From contig CM061238.1 in the NCBI GenBank assembly GCA_030848705.1, positions 60,427,133 to 60,491,132 of the forward strand: a DNA stretch of 64,000 nucleotides. Direction: 5' to 3'. The translations under genes were made by a program, and so were the position numbers. The notes below the pieces were generated by a model. That model did no database searches and was not told the origin of the DNA. It saw only the letters and a list, made by a program, of their open reading frames with translations. The stretch comes from Heracleum sosnowskyi (Eukaryota > Streptophyta > Magnoliopsida > Apiales > Apiaceae). Below are positions 37,701 to 50,169 of the stretch, piece by piece; the stretch's first letter is position 1, and every line of letters begins with the position of its first letter.

Positions 37701-38752
37701 GAGGTAAACGTAATCGGGCGTCCCCTGGTATCTGCTCCGATTCAGGCACGGACAGCTCCAAATGAAGTTTTCTGTAATTCTATAAACCCATAGGGTCAAA
37801 CTACGAGAAAATATCCACAAAATGGCCTGCTTCAATTTTTCCCCATTTTCCTTGTACAGCTCACTTTAGAGGTAAACGTAATCGGGCATCCCCTGGTATC
37901 TGCTCCGATTCAGGCACGGACAGCTCCAAATGAAGTTTTCTGTAATTCTATAAACCCATAGGGTCAAACTACGAGAAAATATCCACAAATTGGCCCGCTT
38001 CAATTTTTCCCGATTTTCCTTGTATAGCTCCCTTTAGAGGTAAACGTAATCGGGCGTCCCCTGGTATCTGCTCCGATTCAGGCACGGACAGCTCCAAATA
38101 AAGTTTTCTGTAATTCTATAAACAAATAGGGTCAAACTACGAGAAAATATCCACAAAATGGCCCGCTTCAATTTTTCCCCATTTTCCTTGTATAGCTCCC
38201 TTTATAGGTAAACGTAATCGGGCGTCCCCTGGTATCTGCTCCGATTCAGGCACGGACAGCTCCAAATGAAGTTTTCTGTAATTCTATAAACCCATAGGGT
38301 CAAACTACGAGAAAATATCCACAAAATGGACCGCTTCAATTTTCCCCCATTTTCCTTGTATAGCTCCCTTTAGAGGTAAACGTAATCGGGCGTTCCCTGG
38401 TATCTGCTCCGATTCAGGCACGGACAGCTCCAAATGAAGTTTTCTGTAATTCTATAAATCCATAGGGTCAAACTACGAGAAAATATACACAAAATGTCCC
38501 GCTTCAATTTCCCCCCATTTTCCTTGTATAGCTCCCTTTAGAGGTAAACGTAATCGGGCGTCCCCTGGTATCTGCTCCGATTCAGGCACGGACAGCTCCA
38601 AATGAAGTTTTCTGTAATTCTATAAACCCATAAGGTCAAACTACGAGAAAATATCCACAAAATGGCCCGCTTCAATTTTCCCCCATTTTCCTTGTATAGC
38701 TCCCTTTAGAGGTAAACGTAATCGGGCGTCCCCTGGTATCTGCTCCGATTCA
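34722..38752 (+). repeat. 24-monomer HOR unit with two K-L-M-N runs
   Basis: 4031 bp, the same length as the preceding unit but a different composition: D-E-F-A-E-F'-A'-G-C'-K-L-M-N-N-F-A'-G-C-K-L-M-N-O-C. The K-L-M-N runs start at 36233 and 37745. The monomer at 37073 is F-like with 'ctgcaatt'. Equal length is therefore not evidence of a simple duplication of 30691-34721. Confidence 0.86.
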
Positions 38753-40935
38753 GGCACGGACAGCTCCAAATGAAGTTTTCTGTAATTCTATAAACCCATA
38801 GGGTCAAACTACGAGAAAATATCCACAAAATGGCCTGCTTCAATTTTCCCCATTTTCCTTGTACAACTCCCTTTAGAGGTAAACATAATCGGGCATCCCC
38901 TGGTATCTGCTCCGATTCAGGCACGGACAGCTCCAAATGAAGTTTTCTGTAATTCTATAAACCCATAGGGTCAAACTACGAGAAAATATCCACAAAATGG
39001 CCCGCTTCAATTTTTCCCCATTTTCCTTGTATAGCTCCCTTTATAGGTAAACGTAATCGGGCGTCCCCTGGTATGTGCTCCGATTCAGGCACGGACCACT
39101 TCAAATGAAATTTTCTGTAATTCTATAAACCCATAGGGTCAAACTACGAGAAAATATCCACAAAATGGCCCGCTTCAATTTTTCCCCATTTTCCTTGTAT
39201 AGCTCCCTTTATAGGTAAACGTAATCGGGCGTCCCCTGGTATCTGCTCCGATTCAGGCACGGACAGCTCCAAATGAAGTTTTCTGTAATTCTATAAATCC
39301 ATAGGGTCAAACTACGAGAAAATATACACAAAATGGCCCGCTTCAATTTTCCCCCATTTTCCTTGTATAGCTCCCTTTAGAGGTAAACGTAATCGGGCGT
39401 CCCCTGGTATCTGCTCCGATTCAGGCACGGACAGCTCCAAATGAAGTTTTCTGTAATTCTATAAACCCATAGGGTCAAACTACGAGAAAATATCCACAAA
39501 ATGGCCCGCTTCAATTTTCCCCCATTTTCCTTGTATAGCTCCCTTTAGAGGTAAACGTAATCGGGCGTCCCCTGGTATCTGCTCTGATTCAGGCACGGAC
39601 AGCTCCAAATGAAGTTTTCTGTAATTCTATAAACCCATAGGGTCAAACTACGAGAAAATATCCACAGAATGGCCCGCTTCAATTTTCCCCCATTTTCCTT
39701 GTATAGCTCCCTTTAGAGGTAAACGTAATCGGGCGTCCCCTGGTATCTGCTCCGATTCAGGCACGGACAGCTCCAAATGAAGTTTTCTGTAATTCTATAA
39801 ACCCATAGGGTCAAACTACGAAAAAATATCCACAAAATGGCCTGCTTCAATTTTTCCCCATTTTCCTTGTAGAGCTCACTTTAGAGGTAAACGTAATCGG
39901 GCATCCCCTGGTATCTGCTCCGATTCAGGCAGGGACAGCTCCAAATGAAGTTTTCTGTAATTCTATAAACCCATAGGGTCAAACTACGAGAAAATATCCA
40001 CAAAATGGCCCGCTTCAATTTTTCCCCATTTTCCTTGTATAGCTCCCTTTATAGGTAAACGTAATCGGGCGTCCCCTGGTATGTGCTCCGATTCAGGCAC
40101 GGACAGCTTCAAATGAAGTTTTCTGCAATTCTATAAACCCATAGGGTCAAACTACGAGAAAATATCCACAAAATGGCCCGCTTCAATTTTTCCCCATTTT
40201 CCTTGTATAGCTCCCTTTAGAGGTAAACGTAATCGGGCGTCCCCTGGTATTTGCTCCGATTCAGGCACAGACAGCTTCAAATGAAGTTTTCTGCAATTCT
40301 ATAAACCCATAGGGTCAAACTACGAGAAAATATCCAGAAAATGGCCTGCTTCAATTTTTCCCCATTTTCCTTGTAGAGCTCACTTTAGAGGTAAACGTAA
40401 TCGGGCATCCCCTGGTATCTGCTCCGATTCAGGCAGGGACAGCTCCAAATGAAGTTTTCTGTAATTCTATAAACCCATAGGGTCAAACTACGAGAAAATA
40501 TCCACAAAATGGCCCGCTTCAATTTTTCCCCATTTTCCTTGTATAGCTCCCTTTATAGGTAAACGTAATCGGGCGTCCCTTGGTATCTGCTCCGATTCAG
40601 GCACGGACAGCTCCAAATGAAGTTTTCTGCAATTCTATAAACCCATAGGGTCAAACTACGAGAAAATATCCACAAAATGGCCCGCTTCAATTTTCCCCCA
40701 TTTTCCTTGTATAGCTCCCTTTAGAGGTAAACGTAATCGGGCGTCCCCTGGTATCTGCTCCGATTCAGGCACGGACAGCTCCAAATGAAGTTTTCTGTAA
40801 TTCTATAAACCCATAGGGTCAAACTACGAGAAAATATCCAGAAAATGGCCCGCTTCAATTTTCCCCCATTTTCCTTGTATAGCTCCCTTTAGAGGTAAAC
40901 GTAATCGGGCGTCCCCTGCTATCTGCTCCGATTCA
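38753..40935 (+). repeat. Transition zone: last D monomer and mixed types
   Basis: 13 monomers, 2183 bp. The last D (38753) and E are followed by mosaics: 39088 (F with 'tatagg'), 39256 (O 5' half with C 3' half), two C, then K-like and E monomers. The E monomers at 39928 and 40432 share 'ggcaggga' and lie 504 bp apart, and both are preceded by a K-like monomer with 'tgtagagctcac'. So a 3-monomer step is repeated. From 40096, monomers with 'cagcttc' plus 'ctgcaatt' appear; they are typical of the right domain. Confidence 0.8.
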
Positions 40936-43900
40936 GGCACGGACAGCTCCAAATGAAGTTTTCTGTAATTCTATAAACCCATAGGGGCAAACTACGAGAA
41001 AATATCCACAAAATGGCCCGCTTCAATTTTTCCCCATTTTCCTTGTATAGCTCCCTTTATAGGTAAACGTAATCGGGCGTCCCCTGGTATGTGCTCCGAT
41101 TCAGGCACGGACAGCTTCAAATGAAGTTTTCTGCAATTCTATAAACCCATAGGGTCAAACTACGAGAAAATATCCACAAAATGGCCCGCTTCAATTTTTC
41201 CCCATTTTCCTTGTATAGCTCCCTTTAGAGGTAAACGTAATCGGGCGTCCCCTGGTATCTGCTCCGATTCAGGCACAGACAGCTTCAAATGAAGTTTTCT
41301 ACAATTCTATAAACCCATAGGGTCAAACTACGAGAAAATATCCACAAAATGGCCCGCTTCAATTTTTCCCCATTTTCCTTGTATAGCTCCCTTTATAGGT
41401 AAACGTAATCGGGCGTCCCCTGGTATCTGCTCCAATTCAGGCACGGACAACTCCAAATGAAGTTTTCTGCAATTCTATAAACCCATAGGGTCAAACTACG
41501 AGAAAATATCCACAAAATGGCCCGCTTCAATTTTCCCCCATTTTCCTTGTATAGCTCCCTTTAGAGGTAAACGTAATCGGGCGTCCCCTGGTATCTGCTC
41601 CGATTCAGGCACGGACAGCTCCAAATGAAGTTTTCTGTAATTCTATAAACCCATAGGGTCAAACTACGAGAAAATATCCACAAAATGGCCCGCTTCAATT
41701 TTCCCCCATTTTCCTTGTATAGCTCCCTTTAGAGGTAAACGTAATCGGGCGTCCCCTGATATCTGCTCCGATTCAGGCACGGACAGCTCCAAATGAAGTT
41801 TTCTGTAATTCTATAAACCCATAGGGTCGAACTACGAGAAAATATCCACAAAATGGCCCGCTTCAATTTTTCCCCATTTTCCTTGTAAAGGTCCGTTTAG
41901 AGGTAAACGTAATCTGGCGTCCCCTGGTATCTGCTCCGATTCAGGCACGGACAGCTCCAAATGAAGTTTTCTGCAATTCTATAAACCCATTGGGTCAAAC
42001 TACGAGAAAATATCCACAAAATGGCCCGCTTCAATTTTCCCCCATTTTCCTTGTATAGCTCCCTTTAGAGGTAAACGTAATCGGGCGTCCCCTGGTATCT
42101 GCTCCGATTCAGGCAGAGACAGCTCCAAGTGAAGTTTTCTGTAATTCTATAAACCCATAGGGTCAAACTACGAGAAAATATCCATCACATGGCCCGCTTC
42201 AATTTTTCCCCATTTTCCTTGTATAGCTCCCTTTAGAGGTAAACGTAATCGGGCGTCCCCTGATATCTGCTCCGATTCAGGCACGGACAGCTCCAAATGA
42301 AGTTTTCTGTAATTCTATAAACAAATAGGGTCAAACTACGAGAAAATATCCACAAAATGGCCCGCTTCAATTTTCCCCCATTTTCCTTGTATAGCTCCCT
42401 TTAGAGGTAAACGTAATCGGGCGTCCCCTGCTATCTGCTCCGATTCAGGCACGGACAGCTCCAAATGAAGTTTTCTGTAATTCTATAAACCCATAGGGGC
42501 AAACTACGAGAAAATATCCACAAAATGGCCCGCTTCAATTTTTCCCCATTTTCCTTGTATAGCTCCCTTTATAGGTAAACGTAATCGGGCGTCCCCTGGT
42601 ATCTGCTCCGATTCAGGCACGGACAGCTCCAAATGAAGTTTTCGGTAATTCTATAAACCCATATGGTCAAACTACGAGAAAATATCCACAAAATGGCCCA
42701 CTTCAATTTTTTCCCATTTTCCATGTATAGCTCCCTTTATAGGTAAACGTAATCGGGCATCCCCTGGTATGTGCTCCGATTCAGGCACATACAGCTTCAA
42801 ATGAAGTTTTCTGCAATTCTATAAACCCATAGGGTCAAACTACGAGAAAATATCCACAAAATGGCCCGCTTCAATTTTTCCCCATTTTCCTTGTATAGCT
42901 CCCTTTAGAGGTAAACGTAATCGGGCGTCCCCTAGTATCTGCTCCGATCCAGGCACGGACAGCTCCAAATGAAGTTTTCTGTAATTCTATAAACCCATAG
43001 GGGCAAACTACGAGAAAATATCCACAAAATGGCCCGCTTCAATTTTTCCCCATTTTCCTTGTATAGCTCCCTTTATAGGTAAACGTAATCGGGCGTCCCC
43101 TGGTATGTGCTCCGATTCAGGCACGGACAGCTTCAAATGAAGTTTTCTGCAATTCTATAAACCCATAGGGTCAAACTACGAGAAAATATCCACAAAATGG
43201 CCCGCTTCAATTTTTCCCCATTTTCCTTGTATAGCTCCCTTTAGAGGTAAACGTAATCGGGCGTCCCCTGGTATCTGCTCCGATTCAGGCACAGACAGCT
43301 TCAAATGAAGTTTTCTACAATTCTATAAACCCATAGGGTCAAACTACGAGAAAATATCCACAAAATGGCCCGCTTCAATTTTTCCCCATTTTCCTTGTAT
43401 AGCTCCCTTTATAGGTAAACGTAATCGGGCGTCCCCTGGTATCTGCTCCGATTCAGGCACGGACAACTCCAAATGAAGTTTTCTGCAATTCTATAAACCC
43501 ATAGGGTCAAACTACGAGAAAATATCCACAAAATGGCCCGCTTCAATTTTCCCCCATTTTCCTTGTATAGCTCCCTTTAGAGGTACACGTAATCGGGCGT
43601 CCCCTGGTATCTGCTCCGATTCAGGCACGGACAGCTCCAAATGAAGTTTTCTGTAATTCTATAAACCCATAGGGTCAAACTACGAGAAAATATCCACAAA
43701 ATGGCCCGCTTCAATTTTCCCCCATTTTCCTTGTATAGCTCCCTTTAGAGGTAAACGTAATCGGGCGTCCCCTGATATCTGCTCCGATTCAGGCACCGAC
43801 AGCTCCAAATGAAGTTTTCTGTAATTCTATAAACCCATAGGGTCGAACTACGAGAAAATATCCACAAAATGGCCCGCTTCAATTTTTCCCCATTTTCCTT

Positions 43901-44967
43901 GTATAGCTCCCTTTAGAGGTAAACGTAATCTGGCGTCCCCTGGTATCTGCTCCGATTCAGGCACGGACAGCTCCAAATGAAGTTTTCTGCAATTCTATAA
44001 ACCCATTGGGTCAAACTACGAGAAAATATCCACAAAATGGCCCGCTTCAATTTTCCCCCATTTTCCTTGTATAGCTCCCTTTAGAGGTAAACGTAATCGG
44101 GCGTCCCCTGGTATCTGCTCCGATTCAGGCAGAGACAGCTCCAAATGAAGTTTTCTGTAATTCTATAAACCCATAGGGTCAAACTACGAGAAAATATCCA
44201 TCAAATGGCCCGCTTCAATTTTTCCCCATTTTCCTTGTATAGCTCCCTTTAGAGGTAAACGTAATCGGGCGTCCCCTGATATCTGCTCCGATTCAGGCAC
44301 GGACAGCTCCAAATGAAGTTTTCTGTAATTCTATAAACAAATAGGGTCAAACTACGAGAAAATATCCACAAAATGGCCCGCTTCAATTTTCCCCCATTTT
44401 CCTTGTATAGCTCCCTTTAGAGGTAAACGTAATCGGGCGTCCCCTGCTATCTGCTCCGATTCAGGCACGGACAGCTCCAAATGAAGTTTTCTGTAATTCT
44501 ATAAACCCATAGGGGCAAACTACGAGAAAATATCCACAAAATGGCCCGCTTCAATTTTTCCCCATTTTCCTTGTATAGCTCCCTTTATAGGTAAACGTAA
44601 TCGGGCGTCCCCTGGTATCTGCTCCGATTCAGGCACGGACAGCTCCAAATGAAGTTTTCGGTAATTCTATAAACCCATATGGTCAAACTACGAGAAAATA
44701 TCCACAAAATGGCCCACTTCAATTTTTTCCCATTTTCCATGTATAGCTCCCTTTATAGGTAAACGTAATCGGGCATCCCCTGGTATGTGCTCCGATTCAG
44801 GCACATACAGCTTCAAATGAAGTTTTCTGCAATTCTATAAACCCATAGGGTCAAACTACGAGAAAATATCCACAAAATGGCCCGCTTCAATTTTTCCCCA
44901 TTTTCCTTGTATAGCTCCCTTTAGAGGTAAACGTAATCGGGCGTCCCCTAGTATCTGCTCCGATCCA
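40936..44967 (+). repeat. 12-monomer HOR present twice (2016 bp each)
   Basis: Copies 40936-42951 and 42952-44967. The monomers correspond one to one, with shared rare marks: 'ggggcaaac' (1st and 10th), 'ggacaactcc' (4th), 'gggtcgaac' (6th), 'attgggtc' (7th), 'ggcagagac' with 'tccatc' (8th), 'aaacaaatagg' (9th), 'ttcggtaatt' with 'atatggtc' and T6C3 (11th), 'ggcacatac' (12th). Differences are few: 'aaaggtccg' near 41887, 'ccatcac' against 'ccatcaa', and 'ccaattc' against 'ccgattc'. Confidence 0.92.
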
Positions 44968-45134
44968 GGCACGGACAGCTCCAAATGAAGTTTTCTGTAA
45001 TTCTATAAACCCATAGGGTCAAACTACGAGAAAATATCCACAAAATGGCCCGCTTCAATTTTTCCCCATTTTCCTTGTAAGCTCCCTTTAGAGGTAAACG
45101 TAATCGGGCGTCCCTTGGTATCTGCTCCGATTCA
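44968..45134 (+). repeat. Reference 167-bp monomer lacking T113
   Basis: 'tgtaagctccc' replaces 'tgtatagctccc'. Preceded by 'cctagtatc' and 'gatccagg', it is followed by 'cccttggtatc'. Eight copies start at 44968, 46143, 47820, 48995, 50170, 51847, 54030 and 56045, and none occur before 44968. Each gives a spurious 67-codon minus-strand frame. It marks HOR starts in the right domain as D does in the left. Confidence 0.94.
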
Positions 45135-46142
45135 GGCACGAACAGCTCCAAATGAAGTTTTCTGTAATTCTATAAACCCATAGGGTCAAACTACGAGAAA
45201 ATATCCACAAAATTGCCCGCTTCAATTTTTCCCCATTTTCCATGTATAGCTCCCTTTATAGGTAAACGTAATCGGGCGTCCCCTGGTATGTGCTCCGATT
45301 CAGGCACAGACAGCTTCAAATGAAGTTTTCTGCAATTCTATAAACCCATAGGGTCAAACTACGAGAAAATATCCATCAAATGGCCCGCTTCAATTTTTCC
45401 CCATTTTCCTTGTATAGCTCCCTTTAGAGGTAAACGTAATCGGGCGTCCCCTGATATCTGCTCCGATTCAGGCACGGACAGCTCCAAATGAAGTTTTCTG
45501 TAATTCTATAAACAAATAGGGTCAAACTACGAGAAAATATCCACAAAATGGCCCGCTTCAATTTTCCCCCATTTTCCTTGTATAGCTCCCTTTAGAGGTA
45601 AACGTAATCGGGCGTCCCCTGCTATCTGCTCCGATTCAGGCACGGACAGCTCCAAATGAAGTTTTCTGTAATTCTATAAACCCATAGGGGCAAACTACGA
45701 GAAAATATCCACAAAATGGCCCGCTTCAATTTTTCCCCATTTTCCTTGTATAGCTCCCTTTATAGGTAAACGTAATCGGGCGTCCCCTGGTATCTGCTCC
45801 GATTCAGGCACGGACAGCTCCAAATGAAGTTTTCGGTAATTCTATAAACCCATATGGTCAAACTACGAGAAAATATCCACAAAATGGCCCGCTTCAATTT
45901 TTTCCCATTTTCCATGTATAGCTCCCTTTATAGGTAAACGTAATCGGGCATCCCCTGGTATGTGCTCCGATTCAGGCACAGACAGCTTCAAATGAAGTTT
46001 TCTGCAATTCTATAAACCCATAGGGTCAAACTACGAGAAAATATCCACAAAATGGCCGGCTTCAATTTTTCCCCATTTTCCTTGTATAGCTCCCTTTAGA
46101 GGTAAACGTAATCGGGCGTCCCCTAGTATCTGCTCCGATCCA
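44968..46142 (+). repeat. 7-monomer HOR, copy 1
   Basis: 1175 bp. Order: T113-deleted monomer; 'aattgcccgc' with 'ccatgtat'; 'ccatcaa' monomer; 'aaacaaatagg'; 'ggggcaaac'; 'ttcggtaatt' with T6C3; 'cagacagcttc' monomer ending 'cctagtatc'. Monomers 3 to 7 correspond to monomers 8 to 12 of the preceding 12-mer, so this unit is a shortened derivative or relative of it. Confidence 0.9.
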
Positions 46143-47819
46143 GGCACGGACAGCTCCAAATGAAGTTTTCTGTAATTCTATAAACCCATAGGGTCAAACT
46201 ACGAGAAAATATCCACAAAATGGCCCGCTTCAATTTTTCCCCATTTTCCTTGTAAGCTCCCTTTAGAGGTAAACGTAATCGGGCGTCCCTTGGTATCTGC
46301 TCCGATTCAGGCACGGACAGCTCCAAATGAAGTTTTCTGTAATTCTATAAACCCATAGGGTCAAACTACGAGAAAATATCCACAAAATTGCCCGCTTCAA
46401 TTTTTCCCCATTTTCCATGTTTAGCTCCCTTTATAGGTAACCGTAATCGGGCGTCCCCTGGTATGTGCTCCGATTCAGGCACAGACAGCTTCAAATGAAG
46501 TTTTCTGCAATTCTATAAACCCATAGGGTCAAACTACGAGAAAATATCCACAAAATGGCCCGCTTCAATTTTTCCCCATTTTCCTTGTATAGCTCCCTTT
46601 ATAGGTAAACGTAATCGGGCGTCCCTTGGTATCTGCTCCGATTCAGTCACGGACAGCTCCAAATGAAGTTTTCTGTAATTCTATAAACCCATAGGGTCAA
46701 ACTACGAGAAAATATCCACAAAATGGACCGCTTCAATTTTCCCCCATTTTCCTTGTATAGCTCCCTTTAGAGGTAAACGTAATCGGGCGTCCCCTGGTAT
46801 CTGCTCCGATTCAGGCACGGACAGCTCCAAATGAAGTTTTCTGTAATTCTATAAATCCATAGGGTCAAACTACGAGAAAATTTACACAAAATGTCCCGCT
46901 TCAATTTCCCCCCATTTTCCTTGTATAGCTCCCTTTAGAGGTAAACGTAATCGGGCGTCCCCTGGTATCTGCTCCGATTCAGGCACGGACAGCTCCAAAT
47001 GAAGTTTTCTGTAATTCTATAAACCCATAGGGACAAACTACGAGAAAATATCCACAAAATGGCCCGCTTCAATTTTCCCCCATTTTCCTTGTATAGCTCC
47101 CTTTAGAGGTAAACGTAATCGGGCGTCCCCTGGTATCTGCTCCGATTCAGGCACGGACAGCTCCAAATGAAGTTTTCTGTAATTCTATAAACCCATAGGG
47201 TCAAACTACGAGAAAATATCCACAAAATGGCCTGCTTCAATTTTTCCCCATTTTCCTTGTACAGCCCTTTAGAGGTAAACGTAATCGGGCATCCCCTGGT
47301 ATCTGCTCCGATTCAGGCACGGACAGCTCCAAATGAAGTTTTCTGTAATTCTATAAACCCATAGGGTCAAACTACGAGAAAATATCCACAAAATGGCCCG
47401 CTTCAATTTTTCCCCATTTTCCTTGTATAGCTCCCTTTATAGGTAAACGTAATCGGGCGTCCCCTGGTATCTGCTCCGATTCAGGCACGGACAGCTCCAA
47501 ATGAAGTTTTCGGTAATTCTATAAACCCATATGGTCAAACTACGAGAAAATATCCACAAAATGGCTCGCTTCAATTTTTTCCCATTTTCCATGTATAGCT
47601 CCCTTTATAGGTAAACGTAATCGGGCATCCCCTGGTATGTGCTCCGATTCAGGCACAGACAGCTTCAAATGAAGTTTTCTGCAATTCTATAAACCCATAG
47701 GGTCAAACTACGAGAAAATATCCACAAAATGGCCCGCTTCAATTTTTCCCCATTTTCCTTGTATAGCTCCCTTTAGAGGTAAACGTAATCGGGCGTCCCC
47801 TAGTATCTGCTCCGATCCA
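46143..47819 (+). repeat. 10-monomer HOR, copy 1
   Basis: 1677 bp (10 x 168 - 3). It shares its first two and last two monomer types with the 7-mer. The centre is different: a 'cagtcac' junction, then N, O, B, a 166-bp K and E. N-O comes from the repertoire of the left domain. The second monomer has 'ccatgttta' and 'taaccg'. Confidence 0.9.
47150..47315 (+). repeat. 166-bp K-like monomer (2-bp deletion)
   Basis: 'tgtacagcccttt' replaces 'tgtacagctcccttt', losing two bases. The identical monomer is at 51177-51342, 4027 bp away, in the second copy of the 10-mer. It accounts for the two extra missing bases of that unit. Confidence 0.92.
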
Positions 47820-50169
47820 GGCACGGACATCTCCAAATGAAGTTTTCTGTAATTCTATAAACCCATAGGGTCAAACTACGAGAAAATATCCACAAAATGG
47901 CCCGCTTCAATTTTTCCCCATTTTCCTTGTAAGCTCCCTTTAGAGGTAAACGTAATCGGGCGTCCCTTGGTATCTGCTCCGATTCAGGCACGAACAGCTC
48001 CAAATGAAGTTTTCTGTAATTCTATAAACCCATAGGGTCAAACTACGAGAAAATATCCACAAAATTGCCCGCTTCAATTTTTCCCCATTTTCCATGTATA
48101 GCTCCCTTTATAGGTAAACGTAATCGGGCGTCCCCTGGTATGTGCTCCGATTCAGGCACAGACAGCTTCAAATGAAGTTTTCTGCAATTCTATAAACCCA
48201 TAGGGTCAAACTACGAGAAAATATCCATCAAATGGCCCGCTTCAATTTTTCCCCATTTTCCTTGTATAGCTCCCTTTAGAGGTAAACGTAATCGGGCGTC
48301 CCCTGATATCTGCTCCGATTCAGGCACGGACAGCTCCAAATGAAGTTTTCTGTAATTCTATAAACAAATAGGGTCAAACTACGAGAAAATATCCACAAAA
48401 TGGCCCGCTTCAATTTTCCCCCATTTTCCTTGTATAGCTCCCTTTAGAGGTAAACGTAATCGGGCGTCCCCTGCTATCTGCTCCGATTCAGGCACGAACA
48501 GCTCCAAATGAAGTTTTCTGTAATTCTATAAACCCATAGGGGCAAACTACGAGAAAATATCCACAAAATGGCCCGCTTCAATTTTTCCCCATTTTCCTTG
48601 TATAGCTCCCTTTATAGGTAAACGTAATCGGGCGTCCCCTGGTATCTGCTCCGATTCAGGCACGGACAGCTCCAAATGAAGTTTTCGGTAATTCTATAAA
48701 CCCATATGGTCAAACTACGAGAAAATATCCACAAAATGGCCCGCTTCAATTTTTTCCCATTTTCCATGTATAGCTCCCTTTATAGGTAAACGTAATCGGG
48801 CATCCCCTGGTATGTGCTCCGATTCAGGCACAGACAGCTTCAAATGAAGTTTTCTGCAATTCTATAAACCCATAGGGTCAAACTACGAGAAAATATCCAC
48901 AAAATGGCCGGCTTCAATTTTTCCCCATTTTCCTTGTATAGCTCCCTTTAGAGGTAAACGTAATCGGGCGTCCCCTAGTATCTGCTCCGATCCAGGCACG
49001 GACATCTCCAAATGAAGTTTTCTGTAATTCTATAAACCCATAGGGTCAAACTACGAGAAAATATCCACAAAATGGCCCGCTTCAATTTTTCCCCATTTTC
49101 CTTGTAAGCTCCCTTTAGAGGTAAACGTAATCGGGCGTCCCTTGGTATCTGCTCCGATTCAGGCACGAACAGCTCCAAATGAAGTTTTCTGTAATTCTAT
49201 AAACCCATAGGGTCAAACTACGAGAAAATATCCACAAAATTGCCCGCTTCAATTTTTCCCCATTTTCCATGTATAGCTCCCTTTATAGGTAAACGTAATC
49301 GGGCGTCCCCTGGTATGTGCTCCGATTCAGGCACAGACAGCTTCAAATGAAGTTTTCTGCAATTCTATAAACCCATAGGGTCAAACTACGAGAAAATATC
49401 CATCAAATGGCCCGCTTCAATTTTTCCCCATTTTCCTTGTATAGCTCCCTTTAGAGGTAAACGTAATCGGGCGTCCCCTGATATCTGCTCCGATTCAGGC
49501 ACGGACAGCTCCAAATGAAGTTTTCTGTAATTCTATAAACAAATAGGGTCAAACTACGAGAAAATATCCACAAAATGGCCCGCTTCAATTTTCCCCCATT
49601 TTCCTTGTATAGCTCCCTTTAGAGGTAAACGTAATCGGGCGTCCCCTGCTATCTGCTCCGATTCAGGCACGGACAGCTCCAAATGAAGTTTTCTGTAATT
49701 CTATAAACCCATAGGGGCAAACTACGAGAAAATATCCACAAAATGGCCCGCTTCAATTTTTCCCCATTTTCCTTGTATAGCTCCCTTTATAGGTAAACGT
49801 AATCGGGCGTCCCCTGGTATCTGCTCCGATTCAGGCACGGACAGCTCCAAATGAAGTTTTCGGTAATTCTATAAACCCATATGGTCAAACTACGAGAAAA
49901 TATCCACAAAATGGCCCGCTTCAATTTTTTCCCATTTTCCATGTATAGCTCCCTTTATAGGTAAACGTAATCGGGCATCCCCTGGTATGTGCTCCGATTC
50001 AGGCACAGACAGCTTCAAATGAAGTTTTCTGCAATTCTATAAACCCATAGGGTCAAACTACGAGAAAATATCCACAAAATGGCCGGCTTCAATTTTTCCC
50101 CATTTTCCTTGTATAGCTCCCTTTAGAGGTAAACGTAATCGGGCGTCCCCTAGTATCTGCTCCGATCCA
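47820..50169 (+). repeat. 7-monomer HOR, copies 2 and 3
   Basis: 47820-48994 and 48995-50169, 1175 bp each, in the same order as 44968-46142. Both first monomers carry 'ggacatctcc' in place of 'ggacagctcc', a change also found at 51847 but not at 44968, 46143 or 50170. The 'ggccggc' change in the last monomer is at 48827, 49? (second copy) and 45975, but not in the 10-mers. Confidence 0.89.

Noticed and set aside
30691..38752. Simple tandem duplication of a 4031-bp unit
   Set aside because: Lengths are equal but the monomer order diverges after the ninth monomer, so the two units are not direct copies.
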